From positions 186,001-250,000 of the forward strand of contig WPDH01000027.1 in assembly GCA_019137255.1 (NCBI GenBank): a stretch of 64,000 nucleotides of DNA, read 5' to 3'. Shown here in pieces: positions 33,146-44,077 of this stretch; positions within the stretch are counted from its first letter, which is position 1; every line of letters starts with the position of its first letter. Under the pieces are notes generated by a model. That model did not search any database. It saw only the letters and a program-made list of their open reading frames with translations, and had not been told where the DNA came from. The position numbers and the translations under genes are program-made. Origin of the DNA: Corinectria fuckeliana (Eukaryota; Ascomycota; Sordariomycetes; Hypocreales; Nectriaceae).

Positions 33146-33598
33146 TGTAGCCGTGGAGAGTCGCCCATATAGTTTCGAGGGTTTGAGAGCCAGTAAGTCT
33201 ACTCACATCGTGCGCTCCGACTTGGGACATGAAAGAGGTTGGAAATTTGTATATAGCGAGTCTCACAGAAAATGCGGGATGGTGGAGGCAGCCTAGTCTA
33301 GCGAGGTTTAACCGATATGCAAATCGATAAGGGAGTGTCCAAATCAGGCTAGCTTACCACTAAGCCCCTTTGAGGTGGGGAGCGCGCTTCTTCGATGTGC
33401 AACTCAACTTCGAAATTTCAACTCCTGGCCCGAGGGAACGTCCCATCAGCACGACACGACTTCTCCGCGCCACCCATTCATGACGACACGCACGGCCTGC
33501 GTCGGGACGGGACTTCGCTCTATTGCGCTCTTAGGACCGAGCCCTCGCTCTTCTTTCACTCTTCGCACCGTTTGCATCCCGCTGCCACGCGACTTCTG
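33146..33598. promoter_or_regulatory. Shared divergent upstream region (bdp1 / bre1)
   Basis: 453 bp between the two divergent ATGs, so it carries both promoters. It contains CT-rich sequence toward bre1 (33480-33598). No specific binding site is recognisable. Confidence 0.5.
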
Positions 33599-36224
33599 AT
33601 GCCTCTCACAGCCACCCCCTCTGCCTCGCCTCGCCCATCCACGCTCGCCAAGATGGAGGACAGGAAGAGGCCTGCCATCAGCGGTGCTGATGACTTGGCT
33701 CCTCCTAGCAAACGAGTCGCTGTCAATGGGTCCAAGGCCAAAGATGACGCCCTCGAAATGAAAGAGGAGGGCTGGATCGAGGTAAGTGTCAGACGACACC
33801 CTTTCCTTTGCGAGTGCTCGCGGCCCGCCCTACCGTCTTGCCATCTTTCCTTTGTTATTGTTATGAGGGCCTGCGCACTCGGGATCGTTGCATCTCCTTA
33901 TCAGAGTCCGATGCTGGACGACATAGCTCACCAAGCCAGCGATGATGTTTGCTCCACGGCGACAGCAATCTCCGGCTCTGAATATGCGTCCTAGATGCAA
34001 CCGATCGCCAGCGCCTCTTCTTGTTCCTCCGCAACCCCGTACACGTTGTTCGACGCGCTGGGTACGAACTGCCGCTGACCTCGGTGAACCAGGCCTACAC
34101 AAAAGGATCCATCTATCGACAGATGCAAGAATACAGTCGCAAGGCAGCAACGGCTGAATCGCGACTTGAAGAACTCCATAAACGATCCGTACACCATGAC
34201 GACCATTTGAGAATTATCGATGCTTGGTGGCGACAGGTTCGTTATGCAAGGCGACCTTGATTGATCACGACTAATATTAGGCAGGTTCTTGAGGAGTTGG
34301 AACTCCTTGCAGAGTCAACCGTCTCGACCACATCAACCACCTCCGGTACGAACGTTTCCCCCCATGTTTTGCGCGCCTACTGATGTGATGGCAGATCCAC
34401 CCTATTTGAGTGGCGTGAGCTTCAAGGACCTCCACGATTTCCAGAAACACCTCCAAGACAAGGGCAAAGCCATTAAATCCAAGGCCGAAACACTTCTCGC
34501 TCGACTAGCTGCCAAGCGTGGAGAGATGAGCCCCGAGGCAGTCGCGCTGGAGAACAAGATCACCAAGCTTCTGGCGACGCAAAAGGAGTATTTGTTCAAG
34601 TTGGATCGACTAAGCAGCGAAAAGGACCAACTCTCGGAACAACTCAATGCAGCCACGTTGCGTTACTTCAAGGCGGAGAAGAAGCTGGATCGCGCCAAGA
34701 GCTCACAAGTTCAGAAGATGGAGCAGCAAGCCTTTGCCAATGCAACCCGCCCGGTTGCGTCTGGAGACAGTGGCTCGGATGGCACCGACGTTAACGGCAA
34801 CGCTAGCGAATTGTTACTCAAGTACGATGAGGCCACGGCTGCCGTGACGAAGCAGAGGGAGCAACTAGACACGATCCTGGCGGAAATCAAAACCATGCAA
34901 GATGAGAATTCGAGTCTCAAAGCTCGAAGGGAAACTCTGACGGACGAGGACTTTATTCGAACGGACGTTTTCAAGCAGTTCAAGAGCCAGAACGAGGACC
35001 TCATCAAAAGGATCAACAACCTAGAAGCCACGAATAAGCAACTACGAGAAGAAGCCGAGAAGCTACAGGCGGAGCGGTCCGTATTCCGCACTCAGCTGGA
35101 AGCTGATGCAAATCAAGTTACTCAGGAACTAGAAGCGGAAATTATGTCTAGAGACCAGGATCTTGCTCGCGTTCGCTCAGCAAGAGATGAAATTCTCGCA
35201 GAGAACACCCAACGCAAGGCGCACATGGAACAAGAGAGGTTTGCGACGGGCCACATCACGGAACTGGTAAGTGCCAAGGACGACCGAATCTCGGCTCTCG
35301 AAGCCGAAATCTCACGCCTCAAACCAAGCGAAGACACGGATATGACCGACGTGGCCGAAAAGAACCTTTCATTCGACGAACTTCTACGAGAGTACAAGAA
35401 ACTGGAGCGAGATTACCAATTCATCAACCAAGAACTACCGTCAATAGAAAAGGCGTACAGGAAGATGAAGGATCTGGGACAGAAAAAGGTCCTGGATTTT
35501 GCTGCCATGGAGGAAAAGGTGACGATATTAAACGCAGAAAAGGCCAAGGCGGATCAAAAATACTTCGCTGCCCGCAAGGACTCGGACACAAGGAACAGCG
35601 AAATTCGATCCCTCCGACATCAAAATAGCAGGAGCTCAGAAATCATTGCGCAACTCAAGGACCTCGAATCTCAGAACCGGACGTTATTGGGCAACCTCGA
35701 GAAGCAGTTAGCCGATTTGAGGCAGACAAATGCGACGCTAGTCTCGGAGAACAAGAAGATGGAGACGACAAGCCTGGAGGCGGTTCGGCGAGCAGAGTCT
35801 TTGAGCAAGCAGGTTGGCGACTTGACCAACCTAGTCAAATCCAAGGACGCTGCATCTGCGGTGGTGAGAGAGCGAAACACGATGCAAGAGACCGAGGTGG
35901 AGAAGCTCAAGGTTCGCGTCGAGCATGTACAAAAGGACCGCGACAGCTGGAAGAACAAAGCACTGAGCAACTCGTCCGAAGAAGAGGAAATGCTTCGGGT
36001 AAGGATCATTGACATTGGATGTTCTAGGACCCTACTAACCCTGTTGCTAGACCTTTGCTCTGTGCACAATCTGCCGCAACAACTTCAAGAACACGGCGCT
36101 TAAGACTTGCGGTCACTTGTTCTGCAACCAGTGCGTGGACGACCGCATCAGCAACCGCATGCGCAAGTGCCCGACTTGCTCCCGAGCATTCGACAAGATG
36201 GACGTCATGCCAGTGCACCATTAA
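33599..36224 (+). CDS. bre1: E3 ubiquitin-protein ligase Bre1 (histone H2B)
   Basis: Exons 33599-33781, 34093-34236, 34285-34345, 34395-35998 and 36051-36224 give 721 residues; all junctions are GT-AG and in frame. A second in-frame ATG at 33653 (MEDRKRPAISGADD) is an alternative start. The N-terminal region contains the conserved block RSVHHDDHLRIIDAWW, then some 500 residues of coiled coil. The C-terminal C3HC4 RING (exon 5) reads CTICRNNFKNTALKTCGH, LFCNQC, CPTC, and ends DKMDVMPVHH as in orthologs. Bre1 acts with the E2 Rad6 to monoubiquitinate histone H2B, a mark needed for H3K4/K79 methylation and elongation. Intron 1 (311 nt) is much longer than the other three (48-52 nt). It converges on the SARAF-like gene with a 478-bp spacer. 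Confidence 0.96.
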
Positions 36225-36702
36225 CTGGCTGGGGTAATTCCCTTTTCGTCAAGCCAAGCCCGCCCCCTTCTTACAATTATGTCACGATACCTCCCTTTTT
36301 TTTACACTTTAATTGCGTTTCTCGAGCATTGTACAATTCGTTGCTACTTGTTTCTGATGGCTTGGCTTGTCCAGGAGGGTCAACCCTCAATGGTGGTGAG
36401 TAGATGGGGGTCGGCTCGACACAGAACGTCCATGTTTTATCTTCTTCCCTGGGCTATATGGCTGCTATGTTTGGAAAGTTGTCCCGTGTACTTTTATTCA
36501 CCAAGGGGGGAGCATTAAGAATTGCTCGTCGGCGTGTATATGCTGCGAAGTCGGAGGATGGTTGCGGGGGGAGATGAATAAGAGTCTGCTGGATAAATGA
36601 GGTGTCAATTAAGCTACAAAATAACAAGGTCCCCATGGCTAAGCTGTGTGAAACTGTCCTAAATCCTGAAACTCGTCGCCTGAAGAGACGTGATGATTTG
36701 TC
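36225..36702. other. Spacer between convergent bre1 and SARAF-like gene
   Basis: 478 bp with the two 3' flanks, T-rich on the bre1 side (TTTTTTTACACTTTAATTG near 36296). No gene seen. Confidence 0.6.
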
Positions 36703-37596
36703 TTATCTTCGACTGGTTGAGCCGAAGCCGGTGCTCTCGTGGCGGGTAGAACTACTTGAGCCGCTCGACGACGACCTCCCGCCTCGTCCAATGCTTCCAT
36801 AACTATCACGGTTTCCGCTGTTGCTGTTGCTGCTGTTTCGGTTTCCGGCTAGATATCCAGCTGCGGCACCTCCAGCCATGCCGGACCAGAAGCCTGGGGT
36901 CCAGCCGTCCTGACGACCCGGCTTCGTGCCTGGGTAAGGAGGAGGAGGATCGTTGCCGGGGCCCCAGCCAGGACCCCAACCGCCGCCATCACCGTTCGCA
37001 CGGAAACGTCCAGGCAGCCGGTTCTCTTGGCCCCTGATACAGGCCGAGTAGATGATCCAGCCAAGAACGCCGACGAAGATGACGGTGAAGACCCAGGCGC
37101 CCCAGTCGGTGCCGCCGGAGCCGTCATTGAACCAGCCGCCGGAGCCGTCATTGAACCAGCCGCCGCCGCTGGCGAGGTCGGGATACCGTCGCTCGCCCTT
37201 GCTGGTGAGGGCGAGGCGGTACTCGACGCCGCAGGAGCCCTTGAGGATGTAGGGGTCGTCGGGGCCTTTGTAGCCTTCGCATATGACGTCGGTGCTGCCG
37301 AGCTTGAGCTCCTCGGGGAGCGAGGCGGTGCAGCTCCACTCGATGTCCTCGTCGCCGTAGGAGGAGCCCTGGTTGGTGCAGCGCAGCACGTCGATCTGGT
37401 AGAGGTCGCAGATGGCGCGGGACGAGATGCACCGGAGCTGGGGGATGGCAGAGACCCGGCGGTGGGCCGTCTTGGCGCCGTCGCCGCGGAGGGTGAGAGA
37501 CTCGACGTCGGAGAGGAGGATGGCGTTCTTGGGGCGCGCGGCGGCGAGGGCCAGCGCGGGGAGGGCGAGGCAGAAGGCGAGCGTGGAGGGGATCAT
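36703..37596 (-). CDS. SARAF/TMEM66-like store-operated calcium entry regulator
   Basis: A single exon of 297 residues from ATG 37596. This start places a clean signal peptide first (MIPSTLAFCLALPALALAAA); the frame stays open upstream to 37689, but that part is His/Arg-rich and would bury the signal. The lumenal part has conserved cysteines (LRCISSRAICDLYQIDVLRC, IEWSCTASL, VICEGY, GSCGVEYRLAL), matching the SARAF family. One membrane segment follows (WVFTVIFVGVLGWIIYSAC), then a Gly/Pro/Ser-rich cytosolic tail (PPPPYPGTKPG, GFWSGMAGGAAAGYLAGNR). In animals SARAF sits in the ER membrane and turns off STIM-dependent calcium entry; the fungal role is unknown, since STIM/Orai are absent from fungi as far as I know. 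A GGWFNDGS duplication precedes the helix. Confidence 0.85.
   Translation of the reverse strand: MIPSTLAFCLALPALALAAARPKNAILLSDVESLTLRGDGAKTAHRRVSAIPQLRCISSRAICDLYQIDVLRCTNQGSSYGDEDIEWSCTASLPEELKLGSTDVICEGYKGPDDPYILKGSCGVEYRLALTSKGERRYPDLASGGGWFNDGSGGWFNDGSGGTDWGAWVFTVIFVGVLGWIIYSACIRGQENRLPGRFRANGDGGGWGPGWGPGNDPPPPYPGTKPGRQDGWTPGFWSGMAGGAAAGYLAGNRNSSNSNSGNRDSYGSIGRGGRSSSSGSSSSTRHESTGFGSTSRR
37117..37164 (-). repeat. Exact 24-bp tandem duplication inside the SARAF-like gene
   Basis: Two identical 24-bp units (37117-37140, 37141-37164) encode two copies of an eight-residue GGWFNDGS-type unit in frame, just before the membrane segment. Their exact identity suggests a recent duplication. Confidence 0.95.
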
Positions 37597-38216
37597 GGCT
37601 GCGGGGTGGTCGTGGTCGTGATAGTGGCGATGCTGACGCTTTCTAGGATGATGGTGGTGCACGGTTCTGCCGGCCAGGCACGTGGACAAACTGAAATAAT
37701 GTTGCAGCGCCCAAAGCTCGAACGCTGGTACGCTGTGCTAGATGTGTGATGACTCGAGGGCGATGGAGAGGGACAAATTGTTCAGGCGGACGATATAAAT
37801 GATATAAACGAAACACGTGAAGTGGCGGTTATTAGGCTGCAGGGCTGAAGTGGTGGAGATTTGTTGGACTGCCACGTCGAAACTTGAAAGAAAAAGCACC
37901 AATGGTATTTCACTGCAAAAGGTACAGGGTAGCTGTATTGCCTTCAGGAATCTGGATGAAGATCTAAATTTAGCATCTACGAGATTCAGGGTTCTGTTTA
38001 TCCCTTGCCACAGCCCTTTCTTGCTTTTCCCTTTGTTGTTCTAACTCCTTTGTGGGATTCTGGTTTCTTTATGTTATTCTGGCTTCTTTGTGGTGTTCCT
38101 GCTCCTTCGTGTTGTTGCTTTCGATTGCTTGCACGACAGGTCTGTCCAGCAGCTTGACAATCACGTACGCCTGATTGCGGGCGACAACCAACATGCCCGG
38201 GAGCTGCCTGGTGGTA
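37597..38216. other. Upstream region of the SARAF-like gene up to the transposon
   Basis: 0.6 kb between the SARAF-like start and the transposon's target duplication. It holds a 19-bp imperfect tandem repeat near its right end. No gene seen. Confidence 0.5.
38046..38121 (+). repeat. Imperfect 19-bp tandem repeat, four copies
   Basis: Units at 38046-38064, 38065-38083, 38084-38102 and 38103-38121 share the pattern TYCTTTGTGKNATTCTGGY with several substitutions. The repeat ends about 95 bp left of the transposon's target duplication. Confidence 0.75.
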
Positions 38217-38224
38217 ATAAGGTA

Positions 38225-38265
38225 GGGTTTGGTTATAGAGCATACAACTTTACCTAGCGAGCATA
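38225..38265 (+). repeat. Left terminal inverted repeat (41 bp)
   Basis: Exact reverse complement of 40862-40902; begins GGGTTTGGTTAT and ends GCGAGCATA. Confidence 0.97.
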
Positions 38266-40861
38266 TATTTGTGGCTTGGATAGTGGCTGGGCTCTGGTAC
38301 CGTAGCCGCCCGCAAATTTTGTATGAGAGCAACAGGATCTATGCGTTTAAGGTGTCCTGGGTACTAAATTAATTAATTGATATTATCCTAGCTAGCTAAA
38401 GTTATTACTAACACTATCAGCTAGCTGTATCTTATCTTTAAGCTCTTTTCTTATCTCTCCTAGTAGTATATCTCTCTTTTTAATCTACTTATCTATTTCC
38501 CCTTTAAATTTAGTATTAATTATCAGATTAAGGCCTAGCTAAGTTACACCTTAAGTCTCACTAAGGGTATTAGTATTAGACTACTATAACAGGTGGTCTA
38601 AGATAGCTATAGACTAGAGTGGTATTAATCTAGGCTATAGTATTAAGGCTATAAGCTTAAGGCTAGGCTTAAGGTTAGAGTTATTATAGTTATCTACTAG
38701 GAAAGCTTATTAATAAGCATATTATATAACTATACTAGCCTTATAGGTATTATCCTAACCAGCCTAACACAGCCTAGCTTATAGCCCTAATAATAATAAT
38801 AATAATAGTATAGTCAGAAGGGTAGTAAGTGCTATTAATAGTAGTAGTAAGACTACTACCTAAGCTGCTATCTTAATAACTTATCTTTTAGCCTGCTTAT
38901 ATACTAAGACCCTCTTAACTAAGAGGGGGTCTCACTAGGTGCTTAAGATAGTAGTACCTCTATTAGTAGTAATACTCCCTTTAGGCTGCTCTTTTCTCCT
39001 AACAGGAAGGGGGTCTAAGACGGTAGAGCTTATACTTATATCTCTTACACTTTTAGCTTTCTCGCCTCGCTTCTAGTGCTAGTAGGCTGCTATATATTAT
39101 AGTAGGATAGCTTTATTCTTTATAAGATAGTCTTACAGCTTATACTTATATAGTAGCTTATATATAACTTAAATAGGGCAGGGCTTATAAGTATTAGTAG
39201 GTGTATTAGCTAGGTTAGTCTCTTAAGGTAGCTTATAAAGCTCTTCCTATATAAGAGTAAGAGTATAAGAGGAAATCTGCTGCCTAATAATTAAGAAGAG
39301 AATACTATTAGCTGTAAATTATATCTTATTTCTTCTCTATAAGATCTAATTATAGATATTAAACTTTTACTTCCTCTAGAAGAGACTTAGCTTCTTAAAG
39401 ACTATTATTAAGTTACCTTAGCTTAACTATAATAGCTGTTTTATATTAGTATATAAAGATTTTACGATTAAGATTATAGTATAACTATAGTAGTAATATT
39501 AATTTATAGTATACTAGATAAGACTACCACTTTAGGGAGTAAGCTAGGTGTTTATTATATAGTTAATAGCACCTTAAAAGTGCTAGCCTTTCTACTAGAA
39601 GAGCTAGAGCTATCTCTTATAGAGTATAGTACTATTACTTATAATAAGCTTATTCTAAGCTGTAAGAAAGGCAGAAAAGCTTAAGTGTTATACTACCTGT
39701 ATAGTCTTAGGTAAGATTATAGCCTTAAGAAAGAAACACTTAGTTTTAGCTAGTATATTTATATTTATATACTACTAGTAAAAAATATAAGAGGTACTAT
39801 AAAAAGCTAGGTAATCTATAAGAGTGTTAATAAGAGTAAGATTATAGTTAAAGATTATAACTTAAGGCGAAAAGATATAGTTTTTAGCTATAAGCTTATC
39901 TAGAGTGTTAAAAGCCTAGCAAAAGTTATAATAAGTCTCCCTACTAAAAAAAACAGTAGTAACCTAAAAGGTTTACTATAAAAAGGTTAATTTATATATA
40001 TTAAATAATAGTATATTAAAGCAGTTAGTCTTATATATACTATTAAAAAGTAATATATCTAAGTGATATTAAAAAAGCTAAATATTATTACCTAAGGCTA
40101 AAAAAAGCCAGGTTAGGTAACCTCTTATATTTCTCTTATAATAAAAGAAAAAGCCCTCTTTTTAAAGAAAGCTAAATAACCACTCTAATAGTATATACTC
40201 TTACAGCTTAATATAATATTACCTTATAAAAATATTTATTAGGTTTTAAGCCTTAGTGCTAGTAATAATTAGATTATTATTTACTTAAAGTTTAATTAAG
40301 ATTTAGGCAGGTTTAATATTATTATTCTATATTAAGAGGATTATTAGGATTATAAGTGTAATTTCCTAGGTATAATACTAGGAAAATATTTCTATAGGTA
40401 GAGCCTTATAATTATAAGAAAGAGCACTTTTACTAGTAAGTACCTTAAGTCTCTAAAGGTTATTACTAAGGCTTTTAACTATTATAAGCTAGTTTAGGCA
40501 GCTAGTTATTTAGCTGCTTATCTTCTGCCTCTTTTACTTATAAACCTTAGCTTTAGCTTTACTAATATAAGCCTAGCCTTTAGCATATTATAGTCTAACC
40601 TAAGTAAATCCTACTCTTAGGGGCCTCTTCTAGAGAATAATAAAGCTAAAGCTAATAACCTTCCTGTAGTTATTAATAGTATTATAAGCAGCCTTAAAGG
40701 ACTTAAAAGACAGGTTAGATAAAGTATGTATTTTTAGTGGTAGGTAAGTTGGCGGGGTTAATAGTTATAAGATAACTGCACTACAGATTTGGTGTGAATT
40801 TATATAGGGGGCTAAGCATTAGCGTCCACAGCAGAACGGACCCACTAGCTAAGCTATAATG

Positions 40862-40902
40862 TATGCTCGCTAGGTAAAGTTGTATGCTCTATAACCAAAC
40901 CC
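40862..40902 (-). repeat. Right terminal inverted repeat (41 bp)
   Basis: Exact reverse complement of 38225-38265; ends ATAACCAAACCC on the plus strand, directly before the second ATAAGGTA. Confidence 0.97.
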
Positions 40903-40910
40903 ATAAGGTA

Positions 40911-43600
40911 AGGTACTTCGTACATGAAAGACCCATCAACAACCATTGTACCTGGAATAAAACCCCACAGCCTCACGAATTGCCCCTTTCTCCCTGTATT
41001 CGTCGCACGTCATGCGTGTGGTAATTATGTCTACGTTGCCACCGAGACCCATTACTCAACACCATAAGCTAAAAGTTGTACGGGCGTATTTCAGGTTGTG
41101 ACTGTCAACACAGCTCCGGGTTTCAGCTTCATCACCAAGCATGAGCACAAGCAGCCGCCATTGCTCGTGCCATGCATACACGAAGCCTGCAGTATTAGCT
41201 AGGCATGAGGGACGCAGCTATTGCCGTGAAGTGAGTCGTTGATTGAGTCACACAGTATTTCGGCGTGCCGGATGACGGCAGGGTTGTGCAGACGGGATTC
41301 GGCTTCACAGTAACTCTAAGATCCAGCAGTACCACCTCCAACCTCCAAGATGCTGCCTGGATGCCGGGGCCTGATGGCAAAAAAGAGGCTGATGGACAAC
41401 AGGCATACTTACTTACCAACCAGGGCACAGTGCCTTCTCACAGTGCATCTCATGAAAACCCCACGGTCCGTCCGGAAGGGGCGTGCTGTTAGCACCATTT
41501 GGCCATGGCGGAGTTCCGTCGCTGGATCTGTGGATCAAGATTCCGGTCACATATTTTAGCAGCGCACTGCAGCAGAATCAGGGGACGGGGACAGAGACAA
41601 TGACAGTTGCTCAACGGATGAGACCCACCTGCGCGTCGTACTCTGTCCACTCAGCAGCGATCCTTTTTGTCGACTCCTGGATTGAGCCCGGGGTTCGGCA
41701 ACATGGCTGCACCGGGTGCTGCGAGTCTAAGCGTCGCCCGGGTCCGGGGCACGCGGTGGTGTTGCTCTGGGCCCAAACGGGGATTCGATGCGATGGATGA
41801 GCTGCAGGATCGCGGCGACCGGTGATAACAAGAGCCGATATCCGGTCGGGGAAGCTGGCCTCCCGACTGCCCGGCCGGTCCTTGGTTGGTGAAGGATTGC
41901 GGAGGTGGATGGATGCGGAAATGGATGGATGGGATATGCGAACCACGGCGTACCGCGAATGGAAATGATCAGTGAGTCGGTATGAGTCAAAAACACATGT
42001 AAGCTACCTACGCAGTAAGAGACGATGACCAGCCTGCAAGCGTCGAAGGGGGTCACAGGACGAGGGACCGTTTGAATGTGCTACATGCGAGGTTCTACGG
42101 GCTGGGTGATGGTGAGAGGTCTATGGTACCACGAGATGGTGCCACGGGCATCTCCTTGCTCCCTCGAGCCTCATCGAGGTGCGACTCTGCAGAGCTATCT
42201 TCTAAATCGGACTCGTACAATGTGATCGCGGTTGGAGAGTCGCGGCCTCCATATTTTCAGACCCGATTTCAGTGGGAAAATGCCAAGGCTTGAGAAGCTA
42301 GAACTATCTTCCTTTAGTGGGAATAAGCGTCGGGGTAAAGTTGCAGATCCTTAGATTTGCCATGTTACCCGACGTGCCGACCTACCTGGTTATTCGTATT
42401 TTGGGATGGGTAGGTATGTACGAAGTACGGATACGGAACAGACTTCCTCTCTATCTAACTTAACACGTAGCTTCGTACTTTGTCCCTGGTCGTGATAAGG
42501 GGAAACAAGATGATGGATCCCATGGCTACCTACATACTATCACATAGATAGTAGATGATGACCTGAGATGAGGCAGGGATGCAAATACAGACAGGAGTCA
42601 GGCTGGTGCCGGAGTGCCGATTTCCATTTACCATCATGACGTACGCCCCGTTCGAGACTGCAAAGACTCGAGACAGCCCAGAAGCAAAGGCCCGCGTGGT
42701 GCAAGCGAGACCGAGACCTGGCGAGTGGTAATTGGGTCGGTATTCGGGACCGTCCAGTGTGGTCTCGCACCCGAAAACAGAAGCCGTTTCGCGAGATCCA
42801 ATAGAGACGAGAGGCGCGGCGGGCCAACGAGCTGTCAACGCCGGTTCTCCACCCCTCGGCCGACAAAAGTAACTCTGGTTGTCTATCTGGCGCTGGGCTT
42901 GACCTCGCACTACCTACGAAGTAATACATACTAGTAGCTCATCCCATCAGCCCTAGGCGGCCGCCCTTTTTCTTTTTTTTCTTTCTGTCTATCGGGATGA
43001 GGCTGCTGGACGGGTTCGGGCTTGTGCAAGACCCCGACAGACTGAACTCGGCCGCGAGATTACGGATGAGAGAGGTGAGACCGGGCCCGAGAGAGACTCG
43101 ATAATCTTGGTTCTCTGCACCTAGCAGGCACATGGCAGAGGCGTGCATGGACAGCGGCAGTCGTAACTGGTTATTTGTGCTGTTCGGGCGTGTTGCAGCC
43201 ATCTCAAGAGTCCTATTCGTACTTGGTACTCTTGGTGAATCGGTTAACCGGGCATGATGATGGCCAACACAGATGCAGACGGGATGACCTGTTGCACTTC
43301 TACCATGTAAGCTATCCACTGTATCCATGTTGGGTGTACCGACAGCACTGCTGCGCGCCACTGCACCACAGGTCCTGAGCCTCCACTCCCATCCACAACT
43401 TCAAGTTAGGCCTACTTAGGCGGTGCACTGTGCAGGCCGAGACCTTCTCCCCTGCGTGCTCACCCGGGGGGGGTGGGGGGCGTGGTTCCAGAACCCGGTC
43501 CGCTGGAGATGGGAGATGGAAGATGGAGATGACGACCTACGGCGAGGACTCAATGGCGACGCTAGACTCGAGAGCAAGGGAGGATGTGCACTCCCGATCG
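40911..43600. other. Gene-free interval upstream of the ABC transporter
   Basis: 2.7 kb without a convincing gene. TACTTCGTA/TACGAAGTA-type palindromes occur at about 40915, 42417, 42470 and 42913, and a TACCTACATAC...TAGTAG inverted pair near 42528-42555. Base composition returns to normal immediately after the transposon's right end. Confidence 0.5.
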
Positions 43601-44077
43601 GGACCCTTTTTGTATCCCGCCGAACTCCTACCAGGCGACCCCAAGGTATGTATATTGCACTCCTACTCCGTATCCCCTCTCGCTCCGTATTGCTCGGATT
43701 CCGGATTCTTTTGTCCCATTATTTAATCGTCTCCAAGTGACCGCCACGTTGCTCCAAGTCCATCCCCGAGACCTCCACTGCGTCTTGCTTTCATCTGGCC
43801 ATGTTGTCGTTGTCCCGTCGGTAACGCCTTCCCCCCCTCCTCCGTGTCATTGTCTCGACACCTTCATCTGCATCATTCATGCTGCGTTCCTCTTAACGCA
43901 CACCTACACCTTCGGGGTGGCCACGCTCAACCTCGACCTCGCGAGCGCACTCTCCACAACCGCCTCCCCGCCTCCCTGCCCTGCCCTGCCCTGCCCTGCC
44001 TTGCATTGCCTTGGGCGTAACGGCCTTGTCCTCTACGGCAACAGGCGACGGGCAACACCTCACCTCCTCTCCCAACA
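43601..44077 (+). promoter_or_regulatory. Leader/promoter of the ABC transporter
   Basis: The region before the ATG at 44078 is CT-rich and contains CTACTCCGTAT at 43663-43673 and a (CTGCC)5 repeat at 43976-44000. Limits are inferred. Confidence 0.4.
43976..44000 (+). repeat. (CTGCC)5 tandem repeat
   Basis: Five exact CTGCC units in the probable 5' leader of the ABC transporter, about 80 bp before its start codon. Confidence 0.95.

Larger units (their letters stand above)
38217..40910. mobile_element. DNA transposon with 41-bp TIRs and 8-bp target duplication; interior RIP-degraded
   Basis: The element spans 38225-40902 (2678 bp). Its ends are exact 41-bp inverted repeats starting GGGTTTGGTTATAGAGC, followed by about 25 bp of weaker inverted similarity. 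The flanks carry ATAAGGTA on both sides in the same orientation (38217-38224 and 40903-40910), an 8-bp target site duplication. Size and an 8-bp duplication fit the hAT superfamily best; a Mutator-like element is an alternative because the TIRs are long. From about 38350 to 40735 the interior is extremely rich in TA with CA and TG nearly absent, the signature of repeat-induced point mutation, and it has no frame of even 60 codons. Any transposase it once encoded is destroyed. Confidence 0.9.

Noticed and set aside
37027..37749. 240-codon plus-strand frame opposite the SARAF-like gene
   Set aside because: Ala/Val/Gly/Glu-rich antisense shadow; the SARAF frame has signal peptide, cysteines and TM helix.
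40891..40904. TA target duplication (Tc1/mariner) for the transposon
   Set aside because: Immediate flanks are TA on the left but AT on the right; the exact 8-bp ATAAGGTA on both sides fits better.
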